Below are positions 43,251 to 57,000 of a DNA stretch of 64,000 nt, in pieces. Position numbers and translations under genes: made by a program. Within the stretch, counting starts at the first letter, position 1; each line of letters starts with the position of its first letter. Under the pieces are notes generated by a model that saw only the letters and a list, made by a program, of their open reading frames with translations, was not told the origin of the DNA and ran no database searches. The stretch spans positions 32,135,718-32,199,717 of the forward strand of contig OZ024802.1 of the NCBI GenBank assembly GCA_964017045.1, given 5' to 3'. The DNA comes from Omphiscola glabra (Eukaryota > Mollusca > Gastropoda > Lymnaeidae).

Positions 43251-43961
43251 ATTGAAGTCACATGGTCGAACAAGTCTCATACCCATCGTCTAGCCAATGA
43301 ATCAATATAATCCGATTACATTTCAATGCTGTCTGCTGTTAGGATTTCTATATTACACGCGAGATCGGCTGCAATATGGCGACAAATCAACGGCTGCAGT
43401 GTGGCGGCACATCAACGGCTGCAGTCGGGGGGCGCATCATCAATGGAAGTCTGACCGTCTGATAGATTGCCGTTAGTGTGACGTCTGTACCGCATCCGTC
43501 CGATGTATTACAGGCATTCATTAGAATGTCAGAGATCGTGGTCGAAATGCAGGATACTTGCTGGTTGGCACTTTAGACATCTAAGAACCAACTGATGATG
43601 TCAAGATTAATGAACAAAATTTGTGGACCGCCTTTTGTCAATTGTGGCAGTCAAGATTAAAGTACACAAGTTATGGCGATGCACATTAAAGTAAAGAATA
43701 CAAGGTATGGAACAATGGCGGGCCACTTGTGGACGTTGAGGTGATACTGCAGACGTTTAGGACATATGCTAAGGATCTGCGTTTGTTCCCACGTTAGGCT
43801 AAAACTTATTTATGGAAACACTACCTCATTCCCTAGAATACATTAACAAAGTTCCTGGGGGTATATAATGAAGGTTTGGGACAAAATTAGGACAAAGCCT
43901 TCTTCGTTTGGTCCTGATCATAAATGGTTTTTACCCCATAAAAAATATAAATACATTTAAA
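43251..43961. other. Unique interval, nothing recognised
   Basis: About 710 bases. A small two-fold phrase (CAACGGCTGCAGT, about 43389-43423) is the only structure I see. Confidence 0.55.
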
Positions 43962-44315
43962 AAAAAAACTTTGTTTCTACTGTGATGTGTCTCGTCTTCA
44001 ACAGACTTTGTTTCTATTGTGATGCGTCTCGTCTTCAACATATTTTGTTTCTACTGTTATGTCTCTCGTCTTCAACAAACTTTGTTTCTACTGTGATGTT
44101 TCCCGTCTTCAACATATTTTGTTTCCTCTATGAAGTGTCTCGTCTTGAACAGACTTTGTTTCTACTATGAAGTGTCTCGTCTTCCACTGACTTTGTTTCT
44201 ACTGTAAAGTGTCTCTTCCACAGACTTTGTTTCTTCTATGAAGTGTCTATTCCACAGACTTTGTTTCTAATGTGATGTGTCTTGTCTTCCACAGACTTTG
44301 TTTTCACTATGATGT
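43962..44315 (+). repeat. Minisatellite, about 37-bp unit, about 9 copies
   Basis: The unit contains GACTTTGTTTCTACTGTGAT followed by GTGTCTCGTCTTCAACA. Copies have small deletions and ATGAAGTG variants. Confidence 0.94.
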
Positions 44316-44419
44316 GTCTCAAATCTTAAAACAATTTTCGAAATTACACCAGGGGCCACTGCGAGATTTTAATCTCTCATTCTGACTTGGTGTACTTTTT
44401 TCTCCCGTATTCCATGTTT
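44316..44419. other. Short spacer
   Basis: Unique sequence leading into the 24-bp array; TTTTTTCTCCCGTATTCCAT is the last non-repeat part. Confidence 0.5.
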
Positions 44420-45819
44420 CTCTCTCATGTTCTCACTTTGAGTCTCTCTCATGTTCTCACTTTGAGTCTCACTCATGTTCTCACTTTGAGTCTCACTCAT
44501 GTTCTCATTCTGTCTCTCTCATGTTCTCACTTTGAGTCTCACTCATGTTCTCACTTTGAGTCTCACTCATGTTATCATTCTGTCTCTCTCATGTTCGCAC
44601 TTTGAGTCTCTCTCATGTTCTCACTTTGTGTCTCTCTCATGTTCTCACTTTGAGTCTCTCTCATGTTCTCACTTTGAGTCTCTCTCATGTTCTCACTTTG
44701 AGTCTCTCTCATGTTCTCACTTTGAGTCTCTCTCATGTTCTCACTTTAAGTCTCTCTCATGTTCTCAATTTGAGTCTCTCTCATGTTCTCACTTTGAGTC
44801 TCTCTCATGTTCTCACTTTGTGTCTCTCTCATGTTCTCACTTTGAGTCTCTCTCATGTTCTCACTTTGAGTCTCTCTCATGTTCTCACTTTGAGTCTCTC
44901 TCATGTTCTCACTTTGAGTCTCTCTCATGTTCTCACTTTGAGTCTCTCTCATGTTCTCACTTTGAGTCTCTCTCATGTTCTCACTTTGAGTCTCTCTCAT
45001 GTTCTCACTTTGAGTCTCACTCATGTTCTCACTTTGAGTCTCACTCATGTTCTCACTTTGAGTCTCTCTCATGTTCTCACTTTGAGTCTCTCTCATGTTC
45101 TCATTCTGTCTCTCTCATGTTCTCACTTTGAGTCTCTCTCATGTTCTCACTTTGAGTCTCTCTCATGTTCTCACTTTGAGTCTCTCTCATGTTCTCACTT
45201 TGAGTCTCTCTCATGTTCTCACTTTGAGTCTCTCTCATGTTCTCACTTTGAGTCTCTCTCATGTTCTCACTTTGAGTCTCTCACATGTTCTCACTTTGAG
45301 TCTCACTCATGTTCTCACTTTGAGTCTCACTCATGTTCTCACTTTGAGTCTCTCTCATGTTCTCACTTTGAGTCTCTCTCATGTTCTCATTCTGTCTCTC
45401 TCATGTTCTCACTTTGAGTCTCTCTCATGTTCTCACTTTGTGTCTCTCTCATGTTCTCACTTTGAGTCTCTCTCATGTTCTCACTTTGAGTCTCTCTCAT
45501 GTTCTCACTTTGAGTCTCTCTCATGTTCTCACTTTGAGTCTCTCTCATGTTCTCACTTTGAGTCTCTCTCATGTTCTCACTTTGAGTCTCTCTCATGTTC
45601 TCAATTTGAGTCTCTCTCATGTTCTCACTTTGAGTCTCTCTCATGTTCTCACTTTGTGTCTCTCTCATGTTCTCACTTTGAGTCTCTCTCATGTTCTCAC
45701 TTTGAGTCTCTCTCATGTTCTCACTTTGAGTCTCTCTCATGTTCTCACTTTGAGTCTCTCTCATGTTCTCACTTTGAGTCTCTCTCATGTTCTCACTTTG
45801 AGTCTCTCTCATGTTCTCA
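44420..45819 (+). repeat. 24-bp array, left arm, about 58 units
   Basis: The unit contains TCTCTCTCATGTTCTCACTT followed by TGAG. A 22-bp variant (CATTCTGTCTCTCTCATG phrase) occurs near 44505, 44575, 45101 and 45387; the intervals equal 22 plus a whole number of 24-bp units. ACTCATG and CTTTGTG are the other common variants. The 24-bp unit has no stop in several frames, so long apparent ORFs are artefacts. Confidence 0.97.
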
Positions 45820-45824
45820 CAAAT
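45820..45824. other. Switch point of the inverted 24-bp array
   Basis: TGTTCTCA (45812-45819), CAAAT (45820-45824) and TGAGAACA (45825-45832) form a hairpin with a 5-base loop. Array orientation reverses here. Confidence 0.92.
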
Positions 45825-48800
45825 TGAGAACATAAGAGAGACACAAAGTGAGAACATGAGTGAGACTCAAAGTGAGAACATGAGTGAGACTCAAAGTGAG
45901 AACATGAGTGAGACTCAAAGTGAGAACATGAGAGAGACAGAATGAGAACATGAGTGAGACTCAAAGTGAGAACATGAGTGAGACTCAAAGTGAGAACATG
46001 AGAGAGACTCAAAGTGAGAACATGAGAGAGACTCAAAGTGAGAACATGAGAGAGACTCAAAGTGAGAACATGAGAGAGACTCAAAGTGAGAACATGAGAG
46101 AGACTCAAAGTGAGAACATGAGAGAGACTCAAAGTGAGAACATGAGTGAGACTCAAAGTGAGAACATGAGTGAGACTCAAAGTGAGAACATGAGTGAGAC
46201 TCAAAGTGAGAACATGAGTGAGACTCAAAGTGAGAACATGAGTGAGACTCAAAGTGAGAACATGAGAGAGACTCAAAGTGAGAACATGAGAGAGACTCAA
46301 AGTGAGAACATGAGAGAGACTCAAAGTGAGAACATGAGAGAGACTCAAAGTGAGAACATGAGAGAGACTCAAAGTGAGAACATGAGAGAGACTCAAAGTG
46401 AGAACATGAGAGAGACTCAAAGTGAGAACATGAGTGAGACTCAAAGTGAGAACATGAGTGAGACTCAAAGTGAGAACATGAGAGAGACTCAAAGTGCGAA
46501 CATGAGAGAGACTCAAAGTGAGAACATGAGAGACTCAAAGTGCGAACATGAGAGAGACTCAAAGTGAGAACATGAGAGAGACTCAAAGTGAGAACATGAG
46601 AGAGACTCAAAGTGAGAACATGAGAGAGACTCAAAGTGAGAACATGAGAGAGACTCAAAGTGCGAACATGAGAGAGACTCAAAGTGAGAACATGAGAGAG
46701 ACTCAAAGTGCGAACATGAGAGAGACTCAAAGTGAGAACATGAGAGAGACTCAAAGTGAGAACATGAGAGAGACAGAATGAGAACATGAGAGAGACTCAA
46801 AGTGAGAACATGAGAGAGACTCAAAGTGAGAACATGAGAGAGACACAAAGTGAGAACATGACAGAGACTCAAAGTGAGAACATGAGAGAGACACAAAGTG
46901 AGAACATGAGAGAGACTCAAAGTGAGAACATGAGAGAGACTCAAAGTGAGAACATGAGAGAGACTCAAAGTGAGAACATGAGAGAGACTCAAAGTGAGAA
47001 CATGAGAGAGACTCAAAGTGAGAACATGAGAGAGACTCAAAGTGAGAACATGAGAGAGATTCAAAGTGAGAACATGAGAGAGACTCAAAGTGAGAACATG
47101 AGAGAGACTCAAAGTGAGAACATGAGAGAGACTCAAAGTGAGAACATGAGAGAGACACAAAGTGAGAACATGAGAGAGACTCAAAGTGAGAACATGAGAG
47201 AGACTCAAAGTGAGAACATGAGAGAGACTCAAAGTGAGAACATGAGAGAGACTCAAAGTGAGAACATGAGATAGACTCAAAGTGAGAACATGAGAACCAC
47301 AAAGTGAGAACATGAAAGAGACTCAAAGTGAGAACATGAGAGAGACAGGATGAGAACATGAGAGAGACTCAAAGTGAGAACATGAGAGAGACTCAAAGTG
47401 AGAACATGAGAGAGACTCAAAGTGAGAACATGAGTGAGACTCAAAGTGAGAACATGAGTGAGACTCAAAGTGAGAACATGAGAGAGACTCAAAGTGCAAA
47501 CATGAGAGAGACTCAAAGTGAGAACATGAGAGAGACTCAAACTGAGAACATGAGAGAGACTCAAAGTGAGAACATGAGTGAGACTCAAAGTGAGAACATG
47601 AGTGAGACTCAAAGTGAGAACATGAGAGAGACTCAAAGTGCGAACATGAGAGAGACTCAAAGTGAGAACATGAGAGAGACTCAAAGTGCGAACATGAGAG
47701 AGACTCAAAGTGAGAACATCAGAGAGACTCAAAGTGAGAACATGAGAGAGACTCAAAGTGAGAACATGAGAGAGACTCAAAGTGAGAACATGAGAGAGAC
47801 TCAAAGTAAGAACATGAGAGAGACTCAAAATGAGAACATGAGAGAGACTCAAAGTGAGAACATGAGAGAGACTCAAAGTGAGAACATGAGAGAGACTCAA
47901 AGTGAGAAAATGAGAGAGACTCAAAGTGAGAACATGAGAGAGACTCAAAGTGAGAATATGAGAGAGACTCAAAGTGAGAACATGAGAGAGACTCAAAGTG
48001 AGAACATGAGAGAGACTCAAAGTGAGAACATGAGTGAGACTGAAAGTGAGAACATGAGAGAGACTCAAAGTGAGAACATGAGAGAGACTCAACGTGAGAA
48101 CATGAGAGAGACTCAAAGTGCGAACATGAGAGAGACTCAAAGTGAGAACATGAGAGAGACTCAAAGTGAGAACATGAGAGAGACTCAAAGTGAGAACATG
48201 AGAGAGACACAAAGTGAGAACATGAGAGAGACTCAAAGTGAGAACATGAGAGAGACTCAAAGTGAAAACATGAGAGAGACACAAAGTGAGAACATGAGAG
48301 AGACTCAAAGTGAGAACATGAGAGAGACTCAAAGTGAGAACATGAGAGAGAGTGAGAACATGAGAGAGACTCAAAGTGAGAACATGAGAGAGAGTCAAAG
48401 TGAGAACATGAGAGAGACTCAAAGTGAGAACATGAGAGAGATTCAAAGTGAGAACATGAGAGATACTCAAAGTGAGAACATGAGAGAGACTCAAAGTGAG
48501 AACATGAGAGAGACTCAAAGTGAGAACATGAGAGAGACACAAAGTGAGAACATGAGAGAGACTCAAAGTGAGAACATGAGAGAGACTCAAAGTGAGAACA
48601 TGAGAGAGACTCAAAGTGAGAACATGAGAGGGACTCAAAGTGAGAACATGAGAGAGACTCAAAGTGAGAACATGAGAGAGACTCAAAGTGAGAACATGAG
48701 AGAGACTCAAAGTGAGAACATGAGAGAGACTCAAAGTGAGAACATGAGAGAGACTCAAAGTGAGAACATGAGAGAGACTCAAAGTGAGAACATGAGAGAG

Positions 48801-51800
48801 ACTCAAAGTGAGAACATGAGAGAGACTCAAAGTGAGAACATGAGAGAGACAGAATGAGAACATGAGAGAGACTCAAAGTGAGAACATGAGAGAGACTCAA
48901 AGTGAGAACATGAGTGAGACTCAAAGTGAGAACATGAGTGAGACTCAAAGTGAGAACATGAGAGAGACTCAAAGTGCAAACATGAGAGAGACTCAAAGTG
49001 AGAACATGAGAGAGACTCAAAGTGAGAACATGAGAGAGACTCAAAGTGAGAACATGAGTGAGACACAAAGTGAGAACATGAGAGAGACTCAAAGTGCGAA
49101 CATGAGAGAGACTCAAAGTGAGAACATGAGAGAGACTCAAAGTGAGAACATGAGAGAGACACAAAGTGAGAACATGAGAGAGAGTCAAAGTGAGAACATG
49201 AGAGAGACTCAAAGTGAGAACATGAGAGAGACTCAAAGTGAGAACATGAGAGAGACTCAAAGTAAGAACATGAGAGAAACTCAAAGTGAGAACATGAGAG
49301 AGACTCAAAGTGAGAACATGAGAGAGACTCAAAGTGAGAACATGAGAGAGACACAAAGTGAGAACATGAGAGAGACTCAAAAAGAGAATATGAGAGAGAC
49401 TCAAAGTGAGAACATGAGAGAGACTCAAAGTGAGAACATGAGAGAGACTCAAAGTGAGAACATGAGAGAGACTCAAAGTGAGAACATGAGAGAGACTCAA
49501 AGTGAGAACATGAGAGAGACTCAAAGTGAGAACATGAGTGAGACTCAAAGTGAGAACATGAGTGAGACTCAAAGTGAGAACATGAGAGAGACTCAAAGTG
49601 AGAACATGAGAGAGACTCAAAGTGAGAACATGAGAGAGACTCAAAGTGAGAACATGAGAGGGACTCAAAGTGAGAACATGAGAGAGACTCAAAGTGAGAA
49701 CATGAGAGAGACTCAAAGTGAGAACATGAGAGAGACTCAAAGTGAGAACATGAGAGAGACTCAAAGTGAGAACATGAGAGAGACTCAAAGTGAGAACATG
49801 AGAGAGACTCAAAGTGAGAACATGAGAGAGACTCAAAGTGAGAACATGAGAGAGACTCAAAGTGAGAACATGAGAGAGACAGAATGAGAACATGAGAGAG
49901 ACTCAAAGTGAGAACATGAGAGAGACTCAAAGTGAGAACATGAGTGAGACTCAAAGTGAGAACATGAGTGAGACTCAAAGTGAGAACATGAGAGAGACTC
50001 AAAGTGCAAACATGAGAGAGACTCAAAGTGAGAACATGAGAGAGACTCAAAGTGAGAACATGAGAGAGACTCAAAGTGAGAACATGAGTGAGACACAAAG
50101 TGAGAACATGAGAGAGACTCAAAGTGCGAACATGAGAGAGACTCAAAGTGAGAACATGAGAGAGACTCAAAGTGAGAACATGAGAGAGACTCAAAGTGAG
50201 AACATGAGAGAGACACAAAGTGAGAACATGAGAGAGAGTCAAAGTGAGAACATGAGAGAGACTCAAAGTGAGAACATGAGAGAGACTCAAAGTGAGAACA
50301 TGAGAGAGACTCAAAGTAAGAACATGAGAGAAACTCAAAGTGAGAACATGAGAGAGACTCAAAGTGAGAACATGAGAGAGACTCAAAGTGAGAACATGAG
50401 AGAGACACAAAGTGAGAACATGAGAGAGACTCAAAGTGAGAATATGAGAGAGACTCAAAGTGAGAACATGAGAGAGACTCAAAGTGAGAACATGAGAGAG
50501 ACTCAAAGTGAGAACATGAGAGAGACTCAAAGTGAGAACATGAGAGAGACTCAAAGTGAGAACATGAGAGAGACTCAAAGTGAGAACATGAGTGAGACTC
50601 AAAGTGAGAACATGAGTGAGACTCAAAGTGAGAACATGAGAGAGACTCAAAGTGAGAACATGAGAGAGACTCAAAGTGAGAACATGAGTGAGACTCAAAG
50701 TGAGAACATGAGTGAGACTCAAAGTGAGATCATGAGAGAGACTCAAAGTGCGAACATGAGAGAGACTCAAAGTGAGAACATGAGTGAGACTCAAAGTGCG
50801 AACATGAGAGAGACACAAAGTGAGAACATGAGAGAGAGTCAAAGTGAGAACATGAGAGAGACTCAAAGTGAGAACATGAGAGAGACTCAAAGTGAGAACA
50901 TGAGAGAGACTCAAAGTAAGAACATGAGAGAAACTCAAAGTGAGAACATGAGAGAGACTCAAAGTGAGAACATGAGAGAGACTCAAAGTGAGAACATGAG
51001 AGAGACACAAAGTGAGAACATGAGAGAGACTCAAAGTGAGAATATGAGAGAGACTCAAAGTGAGAACATGAGAGAGACTCAAAGTGAGAACATGAGAGAG
51101 ACTCAAAGTGAGAACATGAGAGAGACTCAAAGTGAGAACATGAGAGAGACTCAAAGTGAGAACATGAGAGAGACACAAAGTGAGAACATGAGAGAGACTC
51201 AAAGTGAGAATATGAGAGAGACTCAAAGTGAGAACATGAGAGAGAGTCAAAGTGAGAACATGAGAGAGACTCAAAGTGAGAACATGAGAGAGACTCAAAG
51301 TGAGAACATGAGAGAGACTCAAAGTAAGAACATGAGAGAAACTCAAAGTGAGAACATGAGAGAGACTCAAAGTGAGAACATGAGAGAGACTCAAAGTGAG
51401 AACATGAGAGAGACACAAAGTGAGAACATGAGAGAGACTCAAAGTGAGAATATGAGAGAGACTCAAAGTGAGAACATGAGAGAGACTCAAAGTGAGAACA
51501 TGAGAGAGACTCAAAGTGAGAACATGAGAGAGACTCAAAGTGAGAACATGAGAGAGACTCAAAGTGAGAACATGAGAGAGACTCAAAGTGAGAACATGAG
51601 TGAGACTCAAAGTGAGAACATGAGTGAGACTCAAAGTGAGAACATGAGAGAGACTCAAAGTGAGAACATGAGAGAGACTCAAAGTGAGAACATGAGTGAG
51701 ACTCAAAGTGAGAACATGAGTGAGACTCAAAGTGAGATCATGAGAGAGACTCAAAGTGCGAACATGAGAGAGACTCAAAGTGAGAACATGAGTGAGACTC

Positions 51801-52072
51801 AAAGTGCGAACATGAGAGAGACTCAAAGTGAGAACATGAGAGAGACTCAAAGTGAGAACATGAGAGAGACTCAAAGTGAGAACATGAGAGAGACTCAAAG
51901 TGAGAACATGAGAGAGACTCAAAGTGAGAACATGAGAGAGACTCAAAGTGAGAACATGAGAGAGACTCAAAGTGAGAACATGAGAGAGACACAAAGTGAG
52001 AACATGAGAGAGACTCAAAGTGAGAACATGAGAGAGACTCAAAGTGAGAACATGAGAGAGACTCAAAGTGAC
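45825..52072 (-). repeat. 24-bp array, right arm, about 260 units, reverse orientation
   Basis: Same unit, reverse complemented (GAGAGAGACTCAAAGTGAGA, ACAT). The 22-bp variant (GAGACAGAATGAG, or GACAGGATGAG once) recurs near 45935, 46772, 47344, 48849 and 49879. The blocks that start at 48849 and 49879 have the same order of variants and are 1030 bases apart (42 x 24 + 22), so a roughly 1-kb segment was duplicated. A shorter duplication is marked by GAGAGAGTCAAAG at about 50229, 50829 and 51237. Open frames of up to 1079 codons cover this arm on both strands and are periodicity artefacts. Confidence 0.97.
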
Positions 52073-52457
52073 TCCTTCTAGACCATTCGGCCATCCAGAG
52101 AACTTGAGATTGACTCCTTCTAGACCATTCGGCCATCCAGAGAACTTGAGATTGACTCCTTCTAGACCATTCGTCCATCCAGAGAACTTAAGATTGACTC
52201 AGTCTAGACCACTCGGCCAGCCAGAGAGCTTGAGATTGACTCAGTCTTTACCACTCGGCCATCCAGAGAACTTGAGATTGACTCAGTCTAGACCACTCGG
52301 CCACCAAGAGAACTTGAGATTGACTCAGTCTAGACCACTAGGCCATCCGGAGAACTTGAGATTGACTCAGTCTAGACCACTCGGCCATCCAGAGAACTTG
52401 AGATTGACTCAGTCTAGACCACTCGGACAGCCAGAGAACTTGAGATTGACCCAGTAA
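52073..52457 (+). repeat. Minisatellite, 42-bp unit, 9 copies
   Basis: The unit contains GACTCAGTCTAGACCACTCG followed by GCCATCCAGAGAACTTGAGATT. The first three units read GACTCCTTC..CATTCG. It directly abuts the 24-bp array without a spacer. Confidence 0.96.
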
Positions 52458-52714
52458 CACATGAAAAACATAAGAAAAGATGTGGAATACTATAAAGCGA
52501 GGTCTGATAAAAAAATGTAGAATACGATCAAGGGAGGTCTGATCAATGTTTTCGTATAAATGATAAACATGAAAGGTTGCAAATAGACTTTATTTTTGTT
52601 CGGATTATATGTATATCCAGAGTTTTAATAACAATGACCTTGACATCAAACATCTTGAAACTAACAACCAGGACATAAAAATGCCAACATTCAACATCTT
52701 GAAATAAAAGATAT
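52458..52714. other. Spacer with degenerate approach to the 15-bp array
   Basis: From about 52640 the phrases GACATCAAACATCTTGAAA and ACATCAACCATCTTGGAA are diverged forms of the unit that follows. Confidence 0.6.
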
Positions 52715-53145
52715 TGACATCAACCATCTTGGAATCACACATAGTGACATCAAACCTCATGACATCAAACACAGTGACATCATACCTCATGATATCAAAC
52801 ACAGTGACATCAAACACAGTGACATCAAACCTCGTGACATCAAACACAGTGACATCAAACCTCATGACATCAAACACAGTGACATCATACCTCATGATAT
52901 CAAACACAGTGACATCAAACCTCATGACATCAAACACAGTGACATCAAACCTCATGACATCAAACACAGTGGCATCAAACCTCATAAAATCAAACACAGT
53001 GACATCAAACCTCATGACATCAAACACAGTGACATCAAACACAGTGACATCAAACCTCGTGACATCAAACACAGTGACATCAAACCTCATGACATCAAAC
53101 ACAGTGACATCAAAACTCCTAACATCAAACACAGTGGCATCATTA
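52715..53145 (+). repeat. Minisatellite, 15-bp unit, about 28 copies
   Basis: Alternating GACATCAAACACAGT and GACATCAAACCTCAT/CTCGT give a frequent 30-bp higher-order dimer. Frames are open on both strands (artefact). Confidence 0.96.
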
Positions 53146-53514
53146 CTTTATTTACGGATGGCTATCAACTAACATTTCTTCAATGGTTTAAACATTTTTT
53201 TTGATTGCTTTTGACATTAAAAAAAAACCAGCGCACTTTCCAAAAATTTGAGACAAATGACCAACGCTGACCCTGTCAGTTGGTGAGCAGCGAGGTAATG
53301 ATGCGAGGCGAGGCGATGCCTTCATATATCTCACGCAGGCATTTAAATGATGCATGTCTGCTGACCTTATACTGTTGCAAGTCAGGCCTATAGAAAGGAG
53401 TTCCCTGATAGTTTCCTATCGCAGAGACGCAAGACCTCTCAAAGCTGTACATCTTTGATACACATATAGCCACGTTTTATGCAAAGCAAGGACATATGGG
53501 CAAATGAATGATGG
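53146..53514. other. Unique interval, nothing recognised
   Basis: About 370 bases between arrays; a 65-codon minus-strand open frame (53276-53473) shows no known domain. Confidence 0.5.
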
Positions 53515-53925
53515 GGCAGTGATTGCCACATTGAATGTCACACCGAAGATGCTTTGAAAGTCACATTGAATGTCAATTTTAAGGTCACATTAAATTTTGG
53601 ACTGAAATTCTATTTCAATGTCGTAGTAATGTCCATTGAAAGTCATAAGAAAGTATCATTGAATATCACATAAATGTTATGTTTGGAATCACATTTCCTG
53701 TCACACTGAATGACACTGAATGTCATATTGACTGATCTTTTGAATGTCACATTGAATGTCGTATAGACTGTCCTAATGAATGTCACATTAAATGTCATAA
53801 AGACTGTTCTATATAATGTTATCTAGACTGTCCGATTGGATGTCATATTAATGTGATATAGACTGTACTCTTGAATGTCACATTTAATGTCATAAAGAAT
53901 GTCCTACAGAATGTCACATTTATTG
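53515..53925 (+). repeat. Degenerate repeat of TTGAATGTCACA / ATAGACTGTCC phrases
   Basis: The phrases AATGTCACATT(G/A)AATGTC and GTCATA(T/A)AGACTGT.CT recur with irregular spacing of about 20-40 bases; an old, decayed minisatellite. Confidence 0.8.
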
Positions 53926-54005
53926 ATTTCCTGGATCAGTAACCAACATTAAATAAAGGGCATCAATATTAATATTAAAGTTTTGAAAATAAATAGTGTT
54001 AATAT
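53926..54005. other. Short spacer before the 46-bp array
   Basis: About 80 bases of AT-rich sequence; nothing recognised. Confidence 0.5.
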
Positions 54006-57000
54006 TGAAACAGTTGTATCAGCTGTCATCAAGTTATGCAATGTATCCCATTGAAACAGTTGCATCAGCTGTCATCAAGTTATGCAATGTATCCCATTGA
54101 AACAGTTGTATCAGCTGTCATCAAGTTATGCAAAGTATCCCATTGAAACAGTTGTATCAGCTGTCATCAAGTTATGCAATATATCCCATTGAAACAGTTG
54201 TATCAGCTGTCATCAAGTTATGCAATGTATCCCATTGAAACAGTTGTATCAGCTGTCATCAAGTTATGCAATGTATCTCATTGAAACAATTGTATCAGCT
54301 GTCATCAAGTTATGCAAAGTATCCCATTGAAACAGTTGTATCAGCTGTCATCAAGTTATGCAATGTATCCCATTGAAACAATTGTATCAGCTGTCATCAA
54401 GTTATGCAATGTATCCCATTGAAACAGTTGTATCAGCTGTCATCAAGTTATGCAATGTATCCCATTGAAACAATTGTATCAGCTGTCATCAAGTTATGCA
54501 ATGTATCCCATTGAAACAGTTGTATCAGCTGTCATCAAGTTATGCAATGTATCCCATTGAAACAATTGTATCAGCTGTCATCAAGTTATGCAATGTATCC
54601 CATTGAAACAATTGTATCAGCTGTCATCAAGTTATGCAATGTATCCCATTGAAACAATTGTATCAGCTGTCATCAAGTTATGCAATGTATCCCATTGAAA
54701 CAGTTGTATCAGCTGTCATCAAGTTATGCAATGTATCCCATTGAAACAATTGTATCAGCTGTCATCAATTTATGCAATGTATCCCATTGAAACAATTGTA
54801 TCAGCTGTCATCAAGTTATGCAATGTATCCCATTGAAACAGTTGTATCAGCTGTCATCAAGTTATGCAATGTATCCCATTGAAACAATTGTATCAGCTGT
54901 CATCAAGTTATGCAATGTATCCCATTGAAACAATTGTATCAGCTGTCATCAAGTTATGCAATGTATCCCATTGAAACAATTGTATCAGCTGTCATCAAGT
55001 TATGCAATGTATCCCATTGAAACAATTGTATCAGCTGTCATCAAGTTATGCAATGTATCCCATTGAAACAATTGTATCAGCTGTCATCAAGTTATGCAAT
55101 GTATCCCATTGAAACAGTTGTATCAGCTGTCATCAAGTTATGCAATGTATCCCATTGAAACAATTGTATCAGCTGTCATCAATTTATGCAATGTATCCCA
55201 TTGAAACAATTGTATCAGCTGTCATCAAGTTATGCAATGTATCCCATTGATACAATTGTATCAGCTGTCATCAATTTATGCAATGTATCTCATTGAAACA
55301 ATTGTATCAGCTGTCATCAAGTTATGCAATGTATCCCATTGAAACAGTTGTATCAGCTGTCATCAAGTTATGCAATGTATCCCATTGAAACAATTGTATC
55401 AGCTGTCATCAAGTTATGCAATGTATCCCATTGAAACAATTGTATCAGCTGTCATCAAGTTATGCAATGTATCCCATTGAAACAATTGTATCAGCTGTCA
55501 TCAATTTATGCAATGTATCCCATTGAAACAATTGTATCAGCTGTCATCAAGTTATGCAATGTATCCCATTGATACAATTGTATCAGCTGTCATCAATTTA
55601 TGCAATGTATCTCATTGAAACAATTGTATCAGCTGTCATCAAGTTATGCAATGTATCCCATTGAAACAGTTGTATCAGCTGTCATCAAGTTATGCAATGT
55701 ATCCCATTGAAACAATTGTATCAGCTGTCATCAAGTTATGCAATGTATCCCATTGAAACAATTGTATCAGCTGTCATCAAGTTATGCAATGTATCCCATT
55801 GAAACAATTGTATCAGCTGTCATCAAGTTATGCAATGTATCCCATTGAAACAATTGTATCAGCTGTCATCAAGTTATGCAATGTATCCCATTGAAACAAT
55901 TGTATCAGCTGTCATCAAATTATTCAATGTATCCCATTGAAACAGTTGTATCAGCTGTCATCAAGTTATGCAATGTATCCCATTGAAACAATTGTATCAG
56001 CTGTCATCAAGTTATGCAATGTATCACATTGAAACAGTTGTATCAGCTGTCATCAAGTTATGCAATGTATCCCATTGAAACAATTGTATCAGCTGTCATC
56101 AAGTTATGCAATGTATCCCATTGAAACAGTTGTATCAGCTGTCATCAAGTTATGCAATGTATCCCATTGAAACAATTGTATCAGCTGTCATCAAGTTATG
56201 CAATGTATCCCATTGAAACAATTGTATCAGCTGTCATCAAGTTATGCAATGTATCCCATTGAAACAATTGTATCAGCTGTCATCAAGTTATGCAATGTAT
56301 CCCATTGAAACAATTGTATCAGCTGTCATCAAGTTATGCAATGTATCCCATTGAAACAATTGTATCAGCTGTCATCAAGTTATGCAATGTATCCCATTGA
56401 AACAGTTGTATCAGCTGTCATCAAGTTATGCAATGTATCCCATTGAAACAATTGTATCAGCTGTCATCAATTTATGCAATGTATCCCATTGAAACAATTG
56501 TATCAGCTGTCATCAAGTTATGCAATGTATCCCATTGATACAATTGTATCAGCTGTCATCAATTTATGCAATGTATCTCATTGAAACAATTGTATCAGCT
56601 GTCATCAAGTTATGCAATGTATCCCATTGAAACAGTTGTATCAGCTGTCATCAAGTTATGCAATGTATCCCATTGAAACAATTGTATCAGCTGTCATCAA
56701 GTTATGCAATGTATCCCATTGAAACAATTGTATCAGCTGTCATCAAGTTATGCAATGTATCCCATTGAAACAATTGTATCAGCTGTCATCAAGTTATGCA
56801 ATGTATCCCATTGAAACAATTGTATCAGCTGTCATCAAGTTATGCAATGTATCCCATTGAAACAATTGTATCAGCTGTCATCAAATTATTCAATGTATCC
56901 CATTGAAACAGTTGTATCAGCTGTCATCAAGTTATGCAATGTATCCCATTGAAACTGTTGTATCAGCTGTCATCAAGTTATGCAATGTATCCCATTGAAA

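Noticed and set aside
41840..43273. 477-codon minus-strand frame (LPLASSTTGLVYHWPR repeats)
   Set aside because: Periodicity artefact of a 16-bp unit (three units make 48 bases).
44387..52178. Very long open frames (up to 1079 codons) on both strands over the 24-bp array, reading as MRETQSEN or VLTLSLSH repeats
   Set aside because: The unit length is a multiple of three and lacks stops in several frames, so frames are open on both strands by arithmetic. There is no signal peptide, start context or non-repeat domain, and the variants do not favour silent changes in one frame.
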